64,000 bases of DNA, from NCBI GenBank assembly GCA_023418915.1, contig JAEZYU010000012.1:1-64000 (forward strand). The letters run 5' to 3'. The translations under genes and the position numbers were made by a program. The notes under the pieces were generated by a model. It was given only the letters and a program-made list of their open reading frames with translations. It made no database searches and had not been told where the DNA came from. Below are positions 24,608 to 33,161 of this stretch, one piece after another (positions within the stretch are counted from its first letter, which is position 1; every line of letters starts with the position of its first letter). Origin of the DNA: Bacillota bacterium (GTDB lineage: Bacteria; Bacillota; Clostridia; Acetivibrionales; DTU013).

Positions 24608-25123
24608 CTAATACTTTCTCACTGCAGCAGAAGTCATGTCAAACCTTTTGCCGGCCTTCACAAGCAGCGGGAACAACAGTATCGATACAGCACCGTTGTA
24701 CACTGCTTCGGGCAGTATCACTTTTGTGAATGCGAATATGAACTTTATGCTGCCTGACATGATATTGTTAATAATGAAAACGACAGACTCATACGCAACA
24801 GAATATATGAGTGTAAAGAATATAACAACCATCAGATTTTCCCTGAATATCCTCCTGTTCACTGAACCGGCGGCTATGCCCAGATAAAGCCCAAGCAAGG
24901 CATGAAAACCGATTACAGCACCAAACTGCAAATCTATGCAAAGGCCTGAAAAAAACCCTGCCGCCGCACCTTCAGTACTGTTTCTGATCAGCGCAGCAAC
25001 AATTGTAAATGTGATAAGTAAATTGGGCATGACCCCATAGATTCTGGCATATTGAAGCAGAGTTGTCTGCAGCAGCAGAAACAAGACAATAAATATGAAG
25101 TAAAAAAATATCTTTCTTTTCAT
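24608..25123 (-). CDS. mreD: Rod shape-determining protein MreD
   Basis: Small integral membrane component of the elongasome, 171 aa with five or six membrane helices. It has weak sequence conservation but the family features LLITFTIVAALIRNSTEGAAAGFFSGLCIDLQFGAVIGFHAL (key part GFFSGLCIDLQFG). The start overlaps the mreC stop by four bases (ATGA). Confidence 0.92.
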   Translation of the reverse strand: MKRKIFFYFIFIVLFLLLQTTLLQYARIYGVMPNLLITFTIVAALIRNSTEGAAAGFFSGLCIDLQFGAVIGFHALLGLYLGIAAGSVNRRIFRENLMVVIFFTLIYSVAYESVVFIINNIMSGSIKFIFAFTKVILPEAVYNGAVSILLFPLLVKAGKRFDMTSAAVRKY

Positions 25124-25977
25124 TTCTCAGCACTGCCCATATTATTAGTTTCCGACTTTAGTATAAATACCTCTTCCAGCCTTTTCAAATCACCAGAAGG
25201 CTGAATGATTGCATATCTGTCCAACTCGCTGTTCGTTTTTCTAACCTCTACTACTTCACCTATCACGATACCCTTGGGATATATCCCTCCGACTCCTGAG
25301 GTTTCAATGATGTCACCCGCTTCTATATCCACTTCTACCGGAATATACACTAGCTTACAAAGGCCTTTCTCCTTGAGCTGTATGTCGCCCTTTACTATCG
25401 CATGCCCGCCTCCGGCCTTTGCGATCCACCCGGATACAGCGCTTTCTTCATCCAGGATCGTTTGTATATTTGACGTTGCAGAATCCGTATCGAGAACTCT
25501 CCCGACAAGACCCTTGGAACCTGTTACGACAGGAAAGTCTATATGTATCCCGTCACGTTCACCGATGTCTACCTTGAATATACTAAACCAGTTGCCGGGT
25601 TCAATTGCGATTATATTAGTGCCTACGACCGTGTAATCACCAAACTCTTCCTTCAACTCCAATGCGCGCCGTAATTCATCATTCTTTGCCTTTAGATCAG
25701 AAAACTCCCTGTTTTTCTCCTTCAGTTCGGCGATTTCTGTCTTCAGAGCTTTATTTTCCTCCCTCAAAGCATCGATATCCTGAAAACGAGCAAATAAACC
25801 CTCTATCTCACGTCCAACCGATGAGAAAAAACCCTGTACAGGCTTAAGCGGGACACTCAATATATTGTTCAGCCAATTCAACTTGCTGCTTTTGTTTGCC
25901 GTAACCCCCATTACAATAAGCAAAAAGATCGTAATTAAGGACACGATGAACCATTTGCTTCTAAAAAAACGCAGCAA
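25120..25977 (-). CDS. mreC: Rod shape-determining protein MreC
   Basis: Bitopic scaffold that connects MreB and PBP2, 285 aa: N-terminal membrane helix (about 8-27), a coiled coil (about 60-105, EENKALKTEIAELKEKN) and two beta domains outside the membrane. The start lies 16 bp after mreB. The coiled coil drives dimer formation in known MreC structures. Confidence 0.94.
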   Translation of the reverse strand: MLRFFRSKWFIVSLITIFLLIVMGVTANKSSKLNWLNNILSVPLKPVQGFFSSVGREIEGLFARFQDIDALREENKALKTEIAELKEKNREFSDLKAKNDELRRALELKEEFGDYTVVGTNIIAIEPGNWFSIFKVDIGERDGIHIDFPVVTGSKGLVGRVLDTDSATSNIQTILDEESAVSGWIAKAGGGHAIVKGDIQLKEKGLCKLVYIPVEVDIEAGDIIETSGVGGIYPKGIVIGEVVEVRKTNSELDRYAIIQPSGDLKRLEEVFILKSETNNMGSAEK

Positions 25978-25993
25978 AGGACAAGTCCCCTCT

Positions 25994-27016
25994 CTATCTC
26001 AGTTTTCTGGGTGTGATAAGTACACGTTTCAACGCTTCTATCTCTTCGAGCACCTTTCCGGTGCCGATAGCTACACAATCCAGTGGATTTTCCGCAATAG
26101 AGACCGGCATGCCCGTCTCTTCCTTTATGAGCTTATCCAGACCGCTTAAAAGTGCTCCGCCGCCGGCTAACATGATACCCTTGTCCATTATATCGGCAGC
26201 AAGCTCGGGAGGCGTCTTCTCCAGTGTGTATTTTATTGAATCAACAATAGAATTTATGGGTTCCTTTAAAGCTTCGTTTATTTCACCGGATGACAAGGTT
26301 ATGTTTTTAGGCAGACCTGTGATAAGGTCTCTTCCTCTTACTTCCATGAATTCTTCTTTTGGTTTCAGGTAAGCATTTCCTATGGTCATTTTTATCTGTT
26401 CAGCTGATCTTTCACCGATCATCAGATTGTATTCCTTTTTTACAAACAGCACTATCGAATCATCGAATTCGTCGCCTGCGACTCTCAATGATTTGCTTGT
26501 GACGATGCCTCCGAGGGATATTACAGCAACTTCGCTGGTACCGCCCCCGATATCTACTATCATGCTCCCCGAAGGTTCTTCTACAGGCAGGTCGGCACCG
26601 ATCGCAGCTGCCATCGGCTCCTCGATCAGGTATGCCTCCTTGGCTCCTGCAGCCAACGTGGCTTCCTCTACAGCTCTTTTTTCCACTTCCGTCACACCCG
26701 ACGGCACGCATATTACAACCCTCGGTTTTGATATGAAGCCTGTGCCCATTGCACTCTTTATGAAATGCTTGAGCATATTTTGCGTGACATCAAAATCTGC
26801 AATGACTCCATCCTTCATAGGCCTGATTGCTACTATATCTCCAGGGGTCCTGCCGATCATGCTCTTTGCATCATCACCGACGGCAAGGATCGATTTTGTA
26901 TTTTTATTTATCGCCACCACAGAGGGTTCTCTGATAACGATGCCCCTGCCTTTTACATGTACCAGCGTATTTGCTGTCCCTAGATCTATACCTATGTCTC
27001 TTGCAAAAAATCCCAT
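25994..27016 (-). CDS. mreB: Rod shape-determining protein MreB
   Basis: Actin-like filament protein that guides lateral wall synthesis, 340 aa. It has phosphate loop 1 DIGIDLGTANTLV, VGDDAKSMIGRTPG, phosphate loop 2 MIVDIGGGTSEVAVISLGG and adenosine loop MLAGGGALLSGLD. The ATG at 27016 follows GGGAGG at good spacing; the open frame extends 15 codons upstream over radC's intergenic region without support. It is followed closely by mreC. Confidence 0.97.
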   Translation of the reverse strand: MGFFARDIGIDLGTANTLVHVKGRGIVIREPSVVAINKNTKSILAVGDDAKSMIGRTPGDIVAIRPMKDGVIADFDVTQNMLKHFIKSAMGTGFISKPRVVICVPSGVTEVEKRAVEEATLAAGAKEAYLIEEPMAAAIGADLPVEEPSGSMIVDIGGGTSEVAVISLGGIVTSKSLRVAGDEFDDSIVLFVKKEYNLMIGERSAEQIKMTIGNAYLKPKEEFMEVRGRDLITGLPKNITLSSGEINEALKEPINSIVDSIKYTLEKTPPELAADIMDKGIMLAGGGALLSGLDKLIKEETGMPVSIAENPLDCVAIGTGKVLEEIEALKRVLITPRKLR

Positions 27017-27067
27017 ATATGATTCCTCCCAATGCTCTGTGAAGGGCACGGGCTTTGACATTTGTGA

Positions 27068-27766
27068 TTACATCAGCCCCTGCTCTTTTAAACTTATGTA
27101 CCTGCCGTCCCCGATGATAACATGATCGAGAACTTTGATCCCCAGTATGTTTCCCGCATTCACCAGTCTCTGCGTTGTCTCTATATCCTCTCTGCTTGGC
27201 TCCGGGTCGCCGCTTGGGTGGTTGTGCACAAGCAGCATGCCTGAACAGCCCGCCTTAACAGCTTCACTGAACACCTCGCGCGGATGGACTATGGAAGCAT
27301 TAAGGCTTCCTATCGATACGTTCAGATATTTGATAATATGGTTCTTAGTATTCAGCAGGATCACCTTGAATACTTCCTTTTTAAGGTGGCGCATCTCCTC
27401 CATCAGCAACGAACTCACTTCCGCAGGAGACTTGATCGTAACTCTGTTATTATTTATCAGCGAGGTCGAGACCCTTTTTGACAACTCCATCACTGCTTTT
27501 ATCTGAAGCGATTTGACCCTTCCTATGCCCTTTGTCCTCCTGAGCTCTTCCACCGACAGATCGTGGAGGTGCGTGATCCCTCCTTTGTTTTCACCAAGCG
27601 AAAGCAATCGCTGCGCCAGTGTTACTGAAGTATCTTCGATACTGCCCGTCCTTATTATGACAGCAAGCAGTTCAGCATTCGACAATACTTCCGGGCCATA
27701 TTTCTCAAGCTTCTCATATGGTCTCTCACTAGCTGGTATATCCTTCATTCTAAGTCTGTATTCCAT
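27068..27766 (-). CDS. radC: RadC / JAMM-domain protein
   Basis: UPF0758 family, 232 aa. An N-terminal helix-hairpin-helix (TKGIGRVKSLQIKAVMELSKR) precedes a JAB1/MPN+ metal-binding domain with E in HPREVFSEAV and the HNHPSGDPEPSREDIE motif. A role in DNA repair was claimed from the name, but the true function is not settled. A promoter (27816-27845) would start RNA at about the position of the upstream ATG codons, so I prefer the downstream ATG at 27766. It leads the radC-mreBCD-pbp2 cluster. Confidence 0.9.
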   Translation of the reverse strand: MEYRLRMKDIPASERPYEKLEKYGPEVLSNAELLAVIIRTGSIEDTSVTLAQRLLSLGENKGGITHLHDLSVEELRRTKGIGRVKSLQIKAVMELSKRVSTSLINNNRVTIKSPAEVSSLLMEEMRHLKKEVFKVILLNTKNHIIKYLNVSIGSLNASIVHPREVFSEAVKAGCSGMLLVHNHPSGDPEPSREDIETTQRLVNAGNILGIKVLDHVIIGDGRYISLKEQGLM

Positions 27767-27815
27767 TTTGGTCAACCCCGCATTTCTTAAAAAATAATTA
27801 CACATCACTCCTTTC

Positions 27816-27845
27816 ATTATACCAATTTTATACATTAATTTTCAA
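27816..27845 (-). promoter_or_regulatory. Sigma-A promoter of the radC-mreBCD cluster
   Basis: The minus strand reads TTGAAA, 18 bp and TATAAT, 50 bp before the chosen radC ATG. It argues that expression does not depend only on maf. Confidence 0.65.
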
Positions 27846-27861
27846 CATTCTGGTAATTTTT

Positions 27862-28458
27862 CTAATTATTTTCCTTTTTATTAATAACCGACACACCAAA
27901 TTCCTTTAACAATCGATACAATCTGCTTAATGGGAGTCCTACCACATTGGAATAGCACCCTTCAAGGCTTTCAACAAAGAGTGCCGCTCTTCCCTGTATC
28001 GCATAAGCTCCCGCCTTTCCAAAAGGCTCACCGGATGATATGTATGCTTCCATTTCTTCATTGGTCAAGCTGGAGAATTTGACCTTTGTCACTTCATGCC
28101 CTGTTTGTATCCTGCCTCCGTAAGCATCGGCAAGAGCTATTCCGGTAATAACAAAATGCTCGCTTCCGCTAAGCCTTTCCAGCATCCTGCGGGCGTCTTT
28201 TTCATCGGTGGGCTTACCGAAAATCTCATTGCCACATACTACTATTGTATCGGCACCCAGCACAATACCATGTCCCACCTTGCCGGCCACGTCCATTGCC
28301 TTCATATATGCCAGCTTCTCAGCTTTTTGTTCCGGCGAGCCGGACAGCTCGGCATTCTCTTCATCCACGTCTCCCGGCACCACTGTGAATGGTACGCCTG
28401 CCTGACTCAGCAGCTCGCTCCTTCTCGGTGAAGAAGACGCCAGTATAATTTCCGTCAT
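27862..28458 (-). CDS. maf: Maf family nucleotide pyrophosphatase
   Basis: House-cleaning nucleoside triphosphate pyrophosphatase (dTTP/UTP type, YhdE subgroup), 198 aa. It has the family start IILASSSPRRSELLSQAGV, the catalytic region VLGADTIVVCGNEIFGKP and EAYISSGEPFGKAGAYAIQG, the last typical of the dTTP/UTP group. It stands just upstream of radC and the mre genes, as in many Bacillota, where Maf influences septum formation. Confidence 0.95.
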   Translation of the reverse strand: MTEIILASSSPRRSELLSQAGVPFTVVPGDVDEENAELSGSPEQKAEKLAYMKAMDVAGKVGHGIVLGADTIVVCGNEIFGKPTDEKDARRMLERLSGSEHFVITGIALADAYGGRIQTGHEVTKVKFSSLTNEEMEAYISSGEPFGKAGAYAIQGRAALFVESLEGCYSNVVGLPLSRLYRLLKEFGVSVINKKENN

Positions 28459-28517
28459 GAGGTCATCAACGACCCTTTCCTGTTATCAGTCTATTGGAGA
28501 CATACCTGTCATCTGCT

Positions 28518-28571
28518 AAGTGACACATCTTATGTGGTTCAACTCCGGAGCAGGTCTCAGATATGTCACTT
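28518..28571. repeat. REP-like inverted repeat upstream of maf
   Basis: AAGTGACA and TGTCACTT flank a 38-bp centre; nearby are GGAGACAT and, on the minus strand, GGGGACACACATTTG. Short GTGACA/GGGGACA palindromes of this sort are dispersed in many Bacillota. A similar GGGGACACCTCAG/GGGGATACCTCAG pair lies at 57.66-57.73 kb. It could also be a motAB or maf regulatory hairpin. Confidence 0.35.
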
Positions 28572-28610
28572 CTCCTCATACAAATGTGTGTCCCCTATCC
28601 ATTTTACCAC

Positions 28611-28639
28611 AAAAAAATACGGATATATATAATATATCC
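28611..28639 (-). terminator. Probable terminator of motAB
   Basis: The minus strand reads GGATATAT-TAT-ATATATCC, then GTATTTTTTTG. The stem is all but AT, so it is weak in energy but followed by a long T run. Confidence 0.5.
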
Positions 28640-28694
28640 ATTTACTTTCATAATAGAAACAGTATGATTAATTGGTATTATGTTACATTTGAAA

Positions 28695-29552
28695 CTATTT
28701 TAGAATTGCTATATCGATCCTTCTATTTTTTTGTCTGTTATATTCGCTGTCATTCGGAGCTATAGGCCTGAACTCCGCATTACCGGTAGCAGTCAAGTAT
28801 TTCTCATCAATATCACATTTATCGACTAAAAACTTAACGACATTTGTTGCTCTTTTTGTAGACAGCTCCCAATTCGACTGGAATTCCGGAGTGTTGATCG
28901 GGCGGTCATCAGCATGACCTTGAACCTGTATATCAGTATCAAGAGCTCTCAATATCGTGCCGATCTTTTCGATGACAGGTCTGGCTGAAGCCTTGAGCTC
29001 CGCACTCCCCGTATCGAACAAAATAATAGAGTCCATTCTGAGGATTATCATTGTCTTTTCGTCGATAACCTTTATGTTTTCATTTAAACCCATTCTATCA
29101 ATCAGACCTTGTATATCGGACTGAACAGTCTTTATGCTTTCCAGCCTCTGATCGGTATCTTCGACATCATGTGCGTCTGTCTGTCCTGTTTTATCGTCAT
29201 CACCTGCTGCATCATTTTCTTCATCTGTTTGTCCGTCATCATCTTCTATGCCCACATCTTCTCCTTCATTTCCTTCCTGACCTGTACCGTCATCAGGCTG
29301 ATCAAATATATCCTCTTTGTTGTCATAAGGAGTGAGACTGATTACAGCATCACCCGAATCCTGAATAAGCTCACCGCCTCCTAAAAAAGCTGACCTCATA
29401 GATAATCTGACTTTTTCAAATTTCTGCTTGTCGACAATTGCCATGGAAAATAGAAGTATGAAAAAGCAAAGAAGCAGTGTCACCAGATCACTGTAAGTAG
29501 TCAGCCATGATGCACCGCCTGAGCTCTCTTCTTGTTTTTTTCTTCTGCCCAT
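28695..29552 (-). CDS. motB: Flagellar motor stator protein MotB
   Basis: Peptidoglycan-anchored stator subunit, 285 aa. The single N-terminal helix has the essential Asp (WLTTYSDLVTLLLCFFILLF, around residue 22) and a C-terminal OmpA-like wall-binding domain (about 160-285, VQGHADDRPINTPEFQSNWELSTKRA in part). Between them is an unusual run of about 60 residues made mostly of Asp, Glu, Gly and Thr (about 75-135). It follows motA by 14 bp. Confidence 0.93.
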   Translation of the reverse strand: MGRRKKQEESSGGASWLTTYSDLVTLLLCFFILLFSMAIVDKQKFEKVRLSMRSAFLGGGELIQDSGDAVISLTPYDNKEDIFDQPDDGTGQEGNEGEDVGIEDDDGQTDEENDAAGDDDKTGQTDAHDVEDTDQRLESIKTVQSDIQGLIDRMGLNENIKVIDEKTMIILRMDSIILFDTGSAELKASARPVIEKIGTILRALDTDIQVQGHADDRPINTPEFQSNWELSTKRATNVVKFLVDKCDIDEKYLTATGNAEFRPIAPNDSEYNRQKNRRIDIAILK

Positions 29553-29566
29553 CTATTTCACTCCTG

Positions 29567-30370
29567 TTAAGCGGATACGGAATTGTCCGTTTCTTCTTCA
29601 TTCTGTTTCAATTCGCTTTTTCTATCATCAGGTGTCAGGAATATCTTAAGCTTCTGTTCAAGCATCTTTGGATTTTCTCCTGCCTGTATTGATATGACCG
29701 CTTCTGCGATCATCTCCTTTTGATGTACTTCCTCGTCACTTTTCATTTTAAGCTTGCCTGCAATAGGTATACATACGAAATTGGCAAGTATACTGCCGTA
29801 AAATGTCGTGACCAGCGCTACTGACATTGACGGTCCGATCTGGGACGGATCTTCAAGCTTTAAAAGCAGATTGATAAGACCAAGCAGTGTACCTATCATT
29901 CCCCATGCAGGGAATATAGCTCCCATCATATTGAATACAGATTGGCTTTTGCTGTGCCGCGACTGCATATTCTCTATTTCTGTATCCATAAAATCCTTTA
30001 TTGTTTCCGACTCGATACCGTCAACGACCAGCTGAAGTGATTGCTTAATAAACGGATCCTCCATCTGCTCGAGCTCCGGTTCAATAGACAAAAGCCCTTC
30101 TCTTCTGGTCTTCTCTGAAAGCTTGACAAGCATTCCGATCGTTTCGTTGGACGAAGACACTTTATCAGTAAAAACATGCTTTACTACCTTAAGTACACCA
30201 ACGATATCCTTTAGTCTGAAATTGATAAGCGTTGAGCATATTCCGCCTCCGACAGTAATAAACACCGAGGGCAGATGCACATATGAACCGATTTGTCCGT
30301 CGCCGATAATAATAGAGATGACCAAACATGCAATACCTAAAACAAAACCTAAAATCGAACCTAAATCCAT
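29567..30370 (-). CDS. motA: Flagellar motor stator protein MotA
   Basis: Stator ion channel subunit, 267 aa with four membrane helices, GSILGFVLGIACLVISIIIG at the N-terminus and FNMMGAIFPAWGMIGTLLGLINLL in the third helix region (key part PAWGMIGTLLGL). The large cytoplasmic loop carries the charged residues that contact FliG. A weak flagellar-sigma-like site, TAAT, 16 bp and TCCGATAT, lies at 30422-30449. A terminator and hairpin-repeat copy 4 separate it from the operon upstream. Confidence 0.95.
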   Translation of the reverse strand: MDLGSILGFVLGIACLVISIIIGDGQIGSYVHLPSVFITVGGGICSTLINFRLKDIVGVLKVVKHVFTDKVSSSNETIGMLVKLSEKTRREGLLSIEPELEQMEDPFIKQSLQLVVDGIESETIKDFMDTEIENMQSRHSKSQSVFNMMGAIFPAWGMIGTLLGLINLLLKLEDPSQIGPSMSVALVTTFYGSILANFVCIPIAGKLKMKSDEEVHQKEMIAEAVISIQAGENPKMLEQKLKIFLTPDDRKSELKQNEEETDNSVSA

Positions 30371-30447
30371 ATCATTTCATCCTTTGCTGTTGAAAGGTAA
30401 TAAATACGCCATTCAAATATCATATCGGATAAAGGTGCGATTTGTAT

Positions 30448-30551
30448 TATACCGTTTTTTCAAGCTGAGCAATAAAAATCGCAGATGCATCAGCCATCTG
30501 CAATTTATTTAAAGACGTATAGAGGTGGGGGACATCATTCGCCTCGTTATA
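30448..30551. repeat. TATAACG-family hairpin repeat, copy 4
   Basis: It runs from TATACCGTTTTTTCAAGC to TTCGCCTCGTTATA. The 3' part AAGACGTATAGAGGTGGGGG matches copies 2 and 3 closely. The centre holds a GCAGATG/CATCTGC hairpin that acts as terminator for the operon upstream. Confidence 0.55.
30473..30501 (-). terminator. Terminator of the asnS-led operon
   Basis: The minus strand reads GCAGATG, seven bases, CATCTGC and then GATTTTTATT. It lies about 50 bp after the last gene of the operon, within hairpin-repeat copy 4. Confidence 0.6.
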
Positions 30552-30552
30552 T

Positions 30553-31839
30553 TTAATTAATGCTCCCGCTGGCAAATGCTTTAGCCATCGGCACCTCCAA
30601 AGCTTTCATGGACAGCTTGACCTTGAGCTTCGCGTATTCTCTTCCGATCCTCCTATAGGAGTCCCTGAAACAACTGAAACTGACAGGAGAAAATTTCTCC
30701 AGACTTTGAAGATACTCTTTCCCATACATTCCGCTATTGGATGCAGCCGCTCCCATTATGAGAAGGAGGATGCTTTTTTTCATTACTTCCTTTGTCTGTA
30801 CCGCCTTAGTACCGGAAAATCTATTATCATGATCCATAAGCCCGACTGTGAAATTGATCAGTCTGTTGGTAATGCATTCTGCGTTTTGGTCGCCTTTGTT
30901 AGCAGTAAAAAGTGTATTATGTCTGCTGCTCCTGTCAACAGCAGCATCCTGCAGATCATCGATTAATTGGAGCAAAATACCAAAGCTAAAAATGAACTCA
31001 GCTTCATCTTCTGACAAGCCGCCCGCTATAAGGCATCCATCTGCCAGAACTGAGCTTCCGCCTTTTTGGGCACTGATATCGAGTATTTCATCGTTAGTCA
31101 ATGATATCGCACCATCCTGGAGCATACTTCTCACCTGTGCCTCATGTATCGCAAGCAGGCTCATATACACCATGGGGTAAGACTTGCGTTCGTACTGACC
31201 TTCTATCATATCCACCAGTTTGAACAGCCTGTTTTCCAGCGGTGTTTCGGCTTTGATTCTCTCACCTGCCAGCCTTTTTTCAAGCCTGTGGTTTGTGCTG
31301 TGCTTTCTGATGTCAGGTACCGTACCTGCATCAAGATAATTGTCGGTATACGGATAAAGCATGCTATATGCACAAATGGATGGTGTGATGCATACCTTCA
31401 TACCCATCAGCATTTGTATGCAGTTCATTATCCAGACATTTCTAAGGGACTGGAGCATATCATCGAGCTTGAAAGCAGCGTCGAACAAACGAACTTCTGT
31501 GATGAAATCAGACGTCACATCACAAAAGCCGCCGTTGAGCAAGAGCTTCATCCCCTGCCCATCCAGCCCGGCCACATCGACGCCGCAGTCATAGATCAGC
31601 TTTTTTAGAGACGAACCCCACCGAACCGGATCTTTCCCGCTTTTTCCATCAAAGCTCCTGATCAGCCGTACGGTATCACCAATGAATGCTTTCATACGGA
31701 TTTGATTTGCTGCTCGTTCACTGTCGGCAATTATTTTCAGATGCTTCGGAAAAGTTTCAGAGGTGTTTTTCCATATCGTTATACAGTTGTTTTTTAACCT
31801 ATCTATATCCAAAGTCCTTGTGCTGACGACTGTGTCCAT
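30553..31839 (-). CDS. Class I isoprenoid-synthase-like protein
   Basis: 428-aa, almost all-helical protein with two aspartate-rich motifs in the order expected of trans-prenyltransferase or terpene-synthase folds: Y165-T-D166-NYL-D170 in YPYTDNYLDAG and DDLQD (D294-D298) in LLQLIDDLQDAAVD. The second is a good DDxxD metal site; the first is DxxxD, as in large terpene synthases and other atypical members. No transit or membrane segment is obvious. It is the last gene of the asnS-led operon, 13 bp after the PspC gene, with GGGGG before its ATG. Substrate and product are unknown. Confidence 0.7.
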   Translation of the reverse strand: MDTVVSTRTLDIDRLKNNCITIWKNTSETFPKHLKIIADSERAANQIRMKAFIGDTVRLIRSFDGKSGKDPVRWGSSLKKLIYDCGVDVAGLDGQGMKLLLNGGFCDVTSDFITEVRLFDAAFKLDDMLQSLRNVWIMNCIQMLMGMKVCITPSICAYSMLYPYTDNYLDAGTVPDIRKHSTNHRLEKRLAGERIKAETPLENRLFKLVDMIEGQYERKSYPMVYMSLLAIHEAQVRSMLQDGAISLTNDEILDISAQKGGSSVLADGCLIAGGLSEDEAEFIFSFGILLQLIDDLQDAAVDRSSRHNTLFTANKGDQNAECITNRLINFTVGLMDHDNRFSGTKAVQTKEVMKKSILLLIMGAAASNSGMYGKEYLQSLEKFSPVSFSCFRDSYRRIGREYAKLKVKLSMKALEVPMAKAFASGSIN

Positions 31840-31852
31840 CGTACCCCCGTTC

Positions 31853-32341
31853 CTACCTTTTGCCCCTGTACAGTATTATTCCGCCAATGATTATGAAAAA
31901 CAGCGGCACCATATATTTGAGCTCAAATACACTCGGCATGAACTGTTTTCCGAGTATCATGACTCCGGCGCCTACCAGGATAGCTCCGATGATGAACCTG
32001 CTTTTTTCCGAGTTGTATTTGGCTGGACGATCCCAGTTTTCTGCGTCATTGTAAAAATCATTGCCCAAGTCTTCATTTGGATCAGCTCCAGCACCGGTGT
32101 TAGAATATGTGCTGTTGTTTCCTGCCCTGCCATGGCCCCACTGCCTTTCATCCGGTATATATCCTTTGTCCTCAGGCATAATCAGAGCTGCTACAAGGTA
32201 AATGATGACGCCCCATCCCATAAGCAATGCGAGTATGCTCACTATTCTGATTATTACGACATCTATATGCAAATATTCGGACAGTCCGCCGCAAACTCCC
32301 AGCAGTACCTTGTTCTTTTTAGATCGATGCAATCTTTCCAT
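31853..32341 (-). CDS. PspC domain membrane protein
   Basis: 162-aa protein. The N-terminal PspC domain (LHRSKKNKVLLGVCGGLSEYLHIDVVIIRI) is followed by a membrane helix, a polar Asn/Gly-rich middle (about 75-110) and two further C-terminal hydrophobic helices. PspC proteins act in envelope-stress response. The ATG at 32341 follows GAGGAG; the frame is open 32 codons upstream without support. It lies in the asnS-led operon. Confidence 0.85.
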   Translation of the reverse strand: MERLHRSKKNKVLLGVCGGLSEYLHIDVVIIRIVSILALLMGWGVIIYLVAALIMPEDKGYIPDERQWGHGRAGNNSTYSNTGAGADPNEDLGNDFYNDAENWDRPAKYNSEKSRFIIGAILVGAGVMILGKQFMPSVFELKYMVPLFFIIIGGIILYRGKR

Positions 32342-32426
32342 AATAATTCTCCTCGTCTCGTAATTGTGTTTCATATGATAATACGAAGATATTGCATTAA
32401 TGTCTAATTCATAAGTGTATTTCTTT

Positions 32427-33161
32427 TTAACCTGCACAGATTATTCTGTCATGGTCGTAGACCGGCTTTATTTCCGCACCTGCCGGTACTCTCAGAAATT
32501 CCTCATCACTCCAGTCACCTCCGGCCAGCATGTCGATCAGCCTTGTGTTTCCGCTGATAAAGCGAGTTTGCTTTCCTGATTCATTGGCGTGGCTGATGAA
32601 GGATTCCTTTACTGTGTTGTCATCGAAGCCCGGAAGCTCTATATACGTGAGAAAATCTACATCATTCTTGGTTTGCATCATTTCTATGATATATTTGGCA
32701 TTATCTTCACCGTATTTCTCCGTAAGCTCCTCCAGAAAATACTTGTATTCAGCTGCGGATCCACCCATAGCCCCATCGTGGTACCACCCTCCAAGGCGTT
32801 CATAATAGCAGATCGACGACCACTGAGCGCTGGGAGTCTCACCGAAATGCTCAAGAAAGGCGGAACGACTTCCGAGAAAAATAGTGCAGCAATCATGAGC
32901 CCTCGGAATGACAAGTGGTATTGAACGCGCCTTTAGGCCTGCGGTTCCGTTTCCGCATAGTCCATAGCCAAGAAGTATCGCATCATACTTGTCCGAAGCA
33001 GAGGCCTCATCAATGACAGCTTGTATTTCCTTTCTGAGACTGTCAGGCTTTGTATGGGACTTCAGGGCTGTAAATTCTACATCCAGTATGTGAGGAGATT
33101 TTGCTGCAGCTGAATATACAAGCCTGGTAAACACCTCACACGAAATTATTTTATATCTCAT
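32427..33161 (-). CDS. DUF1638 family protein
   Basis: 244-aa soluble protein of a family found mainly in anaerobic bacteria and archaea and often near corrinoid or one-carbon genes. Recognisable stretches are IISCEVFTRLVY, DAILLGYGLCGNGTAGL, PRAHDCCTIFLGSR and GGWYHDG. Conserved Cys and His residues (GLCGNG, RAHDCC) suggest a metal or cofactor site, but biochemical function is unknown. The start overlaps the upstream flippase-like gene by four bases, so the two are probably translated together. Confidence 0.8.
   Translation of the reverse strand: MRYKIISCEVFTRLVYSAAAKSPHILDVEFTALKSHTKPDSLRKEIQAVIDEASASDKYDAILLGYGLCGNGTAGLKARSIPLVIPRAHDCCTIFLGSRSAFLEHFGETPSAQWSSICYYERLGGWYHDGAMGGSAAEYKYFLEELTEKYGEDNAKYIIEMMQTKNDVDFLTYIELPGFDDNTVKESFISHANESGKQTRFISGNTRLIDMLAGGDWSDEEFLRVPAGAEIKPVYDHDRIICAG

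Noticed and set aside
30422..30449. Flagellar sigma-type promoter for motA (TAAT-N16-TCCGATAT)
   Set aside because: Both boxes deviate from consensus; kept only as a remark in the motA entry.
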